From assembly GCF_013378445.1 (NCBI RefSeq), contig NZ_JABXYK010000004.1, positions 310,001 through 374,000 on the forward strand: a stretch of DNA of 64,000 bases, written 5' to 3'. Shown here piece after piece: positions 62,270 through 64,000 of the stretch (positions are counted from its first letter, which is position 1; every line of letters starts with the position of its first letter). The notes under the pieces are model-generated. The model had not been told where the DNA came from. It saw only the letters and a list, made by a program, of their open reading frames with translations, and ran no database searches. Source of the DNA: Mycoplana rhizolycopersici. Lineage in GTDB: Bacteria; Pseudomonadota; Alphaproteobacteria; Rhizobiales; Rhizobiaceae. Made by a program: the position numbers and the translations under genes.

Positions 62270-63856
62270 TCAGGGACGCTCCAGTCGGAACTCGCCTTGC
62301 TCGATGTCGTCCAGCTGATCGACCAGGCGGGTCTCCCAGGCCAGATAGCGTCGCGAGGATTCCAGATTGCCGTCATGGCGGTCGTGGACGAAAAACAGGT
62401 GGTCGATGGCGTCGCCATCCGCTGGCAGGTCAGGGCTTGCAGCGATCTGTGCGCCGGCATCGACGAGCGCCCGGTGGCCGCCATCCACGAGATGCACCGC
62501 ATCGGTTCCCGCCTCGTGCAGCTCCTGTGCGGCCAGCGCGGCGGCGGTCCGGTCGTCGGCGACCAGCAGCGCCGCCCTGGCGCCGATCATTGTGGAAACC
62601 TCTTCCGCTTTCGGCCGTACCAGCCAGATCGCACCGGCGACATGGCCGTCGCGATAGGCAAACGATCCGCGCATGTCGACAAAGACCGCCATGTCCTCCG
62701 CGACGCTCCGTAAGGCTTCCCCTGGTGCGATCGGCGACAGTGCCGTCAGTTGGGCCGCCGTCGCGGCCGCGTCTCTTTGCACCCGCTGGCGCATGGCGTC
62801 GTCGATGATCGCTACATAGGGGCGGTAGCCCAGTTGCCGCAGCCAGAAGGCGGCGAGTGCTGCGCGCAGGCCAAGGTCGTCGAGGAGAACGAACCGGGCG
62901 TGGCGCACGGCGACCCACTGGTCGGTCGCCTGCACGAGCTGGCCCGACAGTGCGTGCACGGCACCGGGGACCGGATCGGCGGCGGCTTCGGCGGCGGAGC
63001 GCACGTCGAGCAGATAGGTGGTCGTGCCGTCGTCGGCGAGGAAATCCTCGATCCCGGCGGCATCGACAGTATCGATGCCGAAACGGCCGATCAGCGATTG
63101 CGCGGCGGTGCGGGTGCGTTCGGCGTCGGCGGGCGAGAGCGTCGGAAACGCTGCAGCCGTGTTGCCACGTTCCAGCGTTTCGCCGGCCAGCGCCCAGCCC
63201 TGCGTGCCGTTTTCGAGCGCCAGGACCGGACCCGTGTGACCGGCAAGCTTGACCCCGATGGCGCCGATGATGCCGCGGGTACGGCCGGCGCAGGTGATGA
63301 CGACCGGCGTTTCGGGATCGGCTGCAACGGGCAGGCGATGCGCCAGTTCGCCGTTCGGCAGGCAGGCAGCACCCGGCACGCGCATCTTGGCATATTCGTC
63401 CGCCGGCCGCGCATCGAAGAAGCGGAAATCCCGCCCCTCGGCCTTCCAGGCCGCAAGCTGTTGCGGCGTGATCATCGACGGATGCCAGATATGCTCGGCC
63501 AGTTCGCCGAGCGTCTTCGACGGCACGTTGACGCCCTTGTAGACGGGAAATCCGGCCGCCGCCCAGGCCGGCAAGCCGCCGGAGATGACGCTGACATCCT
63601 TGTAGCCGAGGGCTTCGAGCCGCATCGTAGCGCGTTCCGCCACTCCGTCGCCGGCGTCGAGGAGCAGCACCGGCGCCGTCCGCCGCGGCACGAGACGGGG
63701 CGCGAGGATCTCCAGCCGGGAATAGGGGCAGGGCGTGGCAAAGAGCGGATGCGCCTCGCCGAACTGCCCGGCCTCCCGGACGTCGAGCAGCGCGATTTCG
63801 CTTCCGTCGTGCAGCCGTCGCCGCGCTTGCCCGACCGGGACGATGCGCGCCGTCAT
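62270..63856 (-). CDS. Multi-domain rhodanese-like sulphurtransferase, one active module
   Basis: 528 residues in four rhodanese-like modules (about 1-105, 128-225, 255-360, 385-490). Only module 2 has the active Cys (Cys189 in VITCAGRTRG). The others have Asp at this position (LLLDAGDG, VLLDDLGL, LLVADDRT). It opens MTARIVPVGQARRRL, and its ATG overlaps the stop of the upstream hydrolase gene. It moves sulphane sulphur or binds thiosulphate or polysulphide, in a pathway unknown here. Confidence 0.9.
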   Translation of the reverse strand: MTARIVPVGQARRRLHDGSEIALLDVREAGQFGEAHPLFATPCPYSRLEILAPRLVPRRTAPVLLLDAGDGVAERATMRLEALGYKDVSVISGGLPAWAAAGFPVYKGVNVPSKTLGELAEHIWHPSMITPQQLAAWKAEGRDFRFFDARPADEYAKMRVPGAACLPNGELAHRLPVAADPETPVVITCAGRTRGIIGAIGVKLAGHTGPVLALENGTQGWALAGETLERGNTAAAFPTLSPADAERTRTAAQSLIGRFGIDTVDAAGIEDFLADDGTTTYLLDVRSAAEAAADPVPGAVHALSGQLVQATDQWVAVRHARFVLLDDLGLRAALAAFWLRQLGYRPYVAIIDDAMRQRVQRDAAATAAQLTALSPIAPGEALRSVAEDMAVFVDMRGSFAYRDGHVAGAIWLVRPKAEEVSTMIGARAALLVADDRTAAALAAQELHEAGTDAVHLVDGGHRALVDAGAQIAASPDLPADGDAIDHLFFVHDRHDGNLESSRRYLAWETRLVDQLDDIEQGEFRLERP

Positions 63857-64000
63857 GGCGCTTCGGTCCAGTGCGGCTTGCGGCCGGTAAAGAAGTCCCA
63901 GAACAGCGGATAGACGATGTCCGGACGATGCTCCGCCGGATAGTGCCCGGTCGGAATACCGAAGCCGCTGACATCGTCGGCCCATTCGCTCCAGGCCTCG
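63853..64000 (-). CDS. Alpha/beta hydrolase, C-terminal fragment (cut by window edge)
   Basis: The minus-strand frame is open from the window end to a TGA at 63855-63853 and gives 48 residues. IPTGHYPAEHRPDIVY is the C-terminal catalytic His loop of alpha/beta hydrolases of the haloacetate-dehalogenase/epoxide-hydrolase type (S-G-H-F/Y-x-x-E-x-P). It shares an ATGA overlap with the rhodanese gene, so the two are coupled. The start and nucleophile are beyond the window. Confidence 0.7.
   Translation of the reverse strand, partial: EAWSEWADDVSGFGIPTGHYPAEHRPDIVYPLFWDFFTGRKPHWTEAP

Overview
The window is GC-rich, densely packed DNA. Gene content points to an alphaproteobacterium, most likely Rhizobiales: polar amino-acid and tripartite tricarboxylate (TTT) transporters, many FCD-type GntR regulators, a form I aerobic CO dehydrogenase locus, a Wzx/Wzy-type polysaccharide locus and rhizobial-type IS remnants (IS256, IS21, IS1182). 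No rRNA, tRNA, CRISPR array or replication origin was found. The species cannot be named from sequence alone.

Layout. (1) 1-162: C-terminal end of a FUSC-type membrane protein. (2) 301-15954: catabolic island. Its left half has an aldo/keto reductase, two FCD GntR regulators, a zinc alcohol dehydrogenase, an M24 peptidase-like enzyme, a TIM-barrel isomerase, an SDR, a small alpha/beta protein and an epimerase. Its right half is one operon behind a TetR regulator and a perfect 16-bp palindrome: solute-binding protein, divergent AroQ-like dehydratase, Gfo/Idh/MocA dehydrogenase, TIM-barrel isomerase, aldo/keto reductase, two permeases and an ATPase. (3) 16259-40291: polysaccharide locus with NDP-sugar enzymes, deacetylase, five glycosyltransferase domains, Wzx flippase, Wzy-like polymerase, outer-membrane export protein, chain-length protein, a BY-kinase-like ATPase, a CDP-sugar module (rfbF, SDR, rfbG), an anchored beta-propeller protein and a GT2/phosphoglycosyltransferase fusion. 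A 259-bp hairpin-rich inverted-repeat element lies between two convergent glycosyltransferases and encodes the last codons of both.

(4) 40492-49236: coxC-M-S-L-D-E-F-G. CoxL carries the form I active-site motif AYRCSFR (Cys385), so this is a true CO dehydrogenase. Two 16-bp direct repeats lie between the LytTR regulator coxC and coxM, and an intrinsic terminator separates coxL from coxD. CoxG is truncated where the mobile DNA begins. (5) 49237-50930: an IS graveyard in which IS256, IS21 and IS1182 fragments are fused. (6) 51631-62146: carboxylate catabolism region with a GntR regulator, two tandem isocitrate/isopropylmalate-dehydrogenase-family enzymes, two MmgE/PrpD proteins, an SDR lacking its catalytic Tyr, an AbrB-type membrane protein, and a divergent TTT transporter (tctCBA) closed by a strong terminator. 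(7) 62270-64000: a four-rhodanese-module protein and the end of an alpha/beta hydrolase.

The strongest leads for undescribed biology are the AroQ-like enzyme with altered substrate-binding residues inside a transporter/dehydrogenase operon, the hairpin-rich inverted-repeat element, the GT2-phosphoglycosyltransferase fusion, and the direct-repeat operator candidate in the cox locus.
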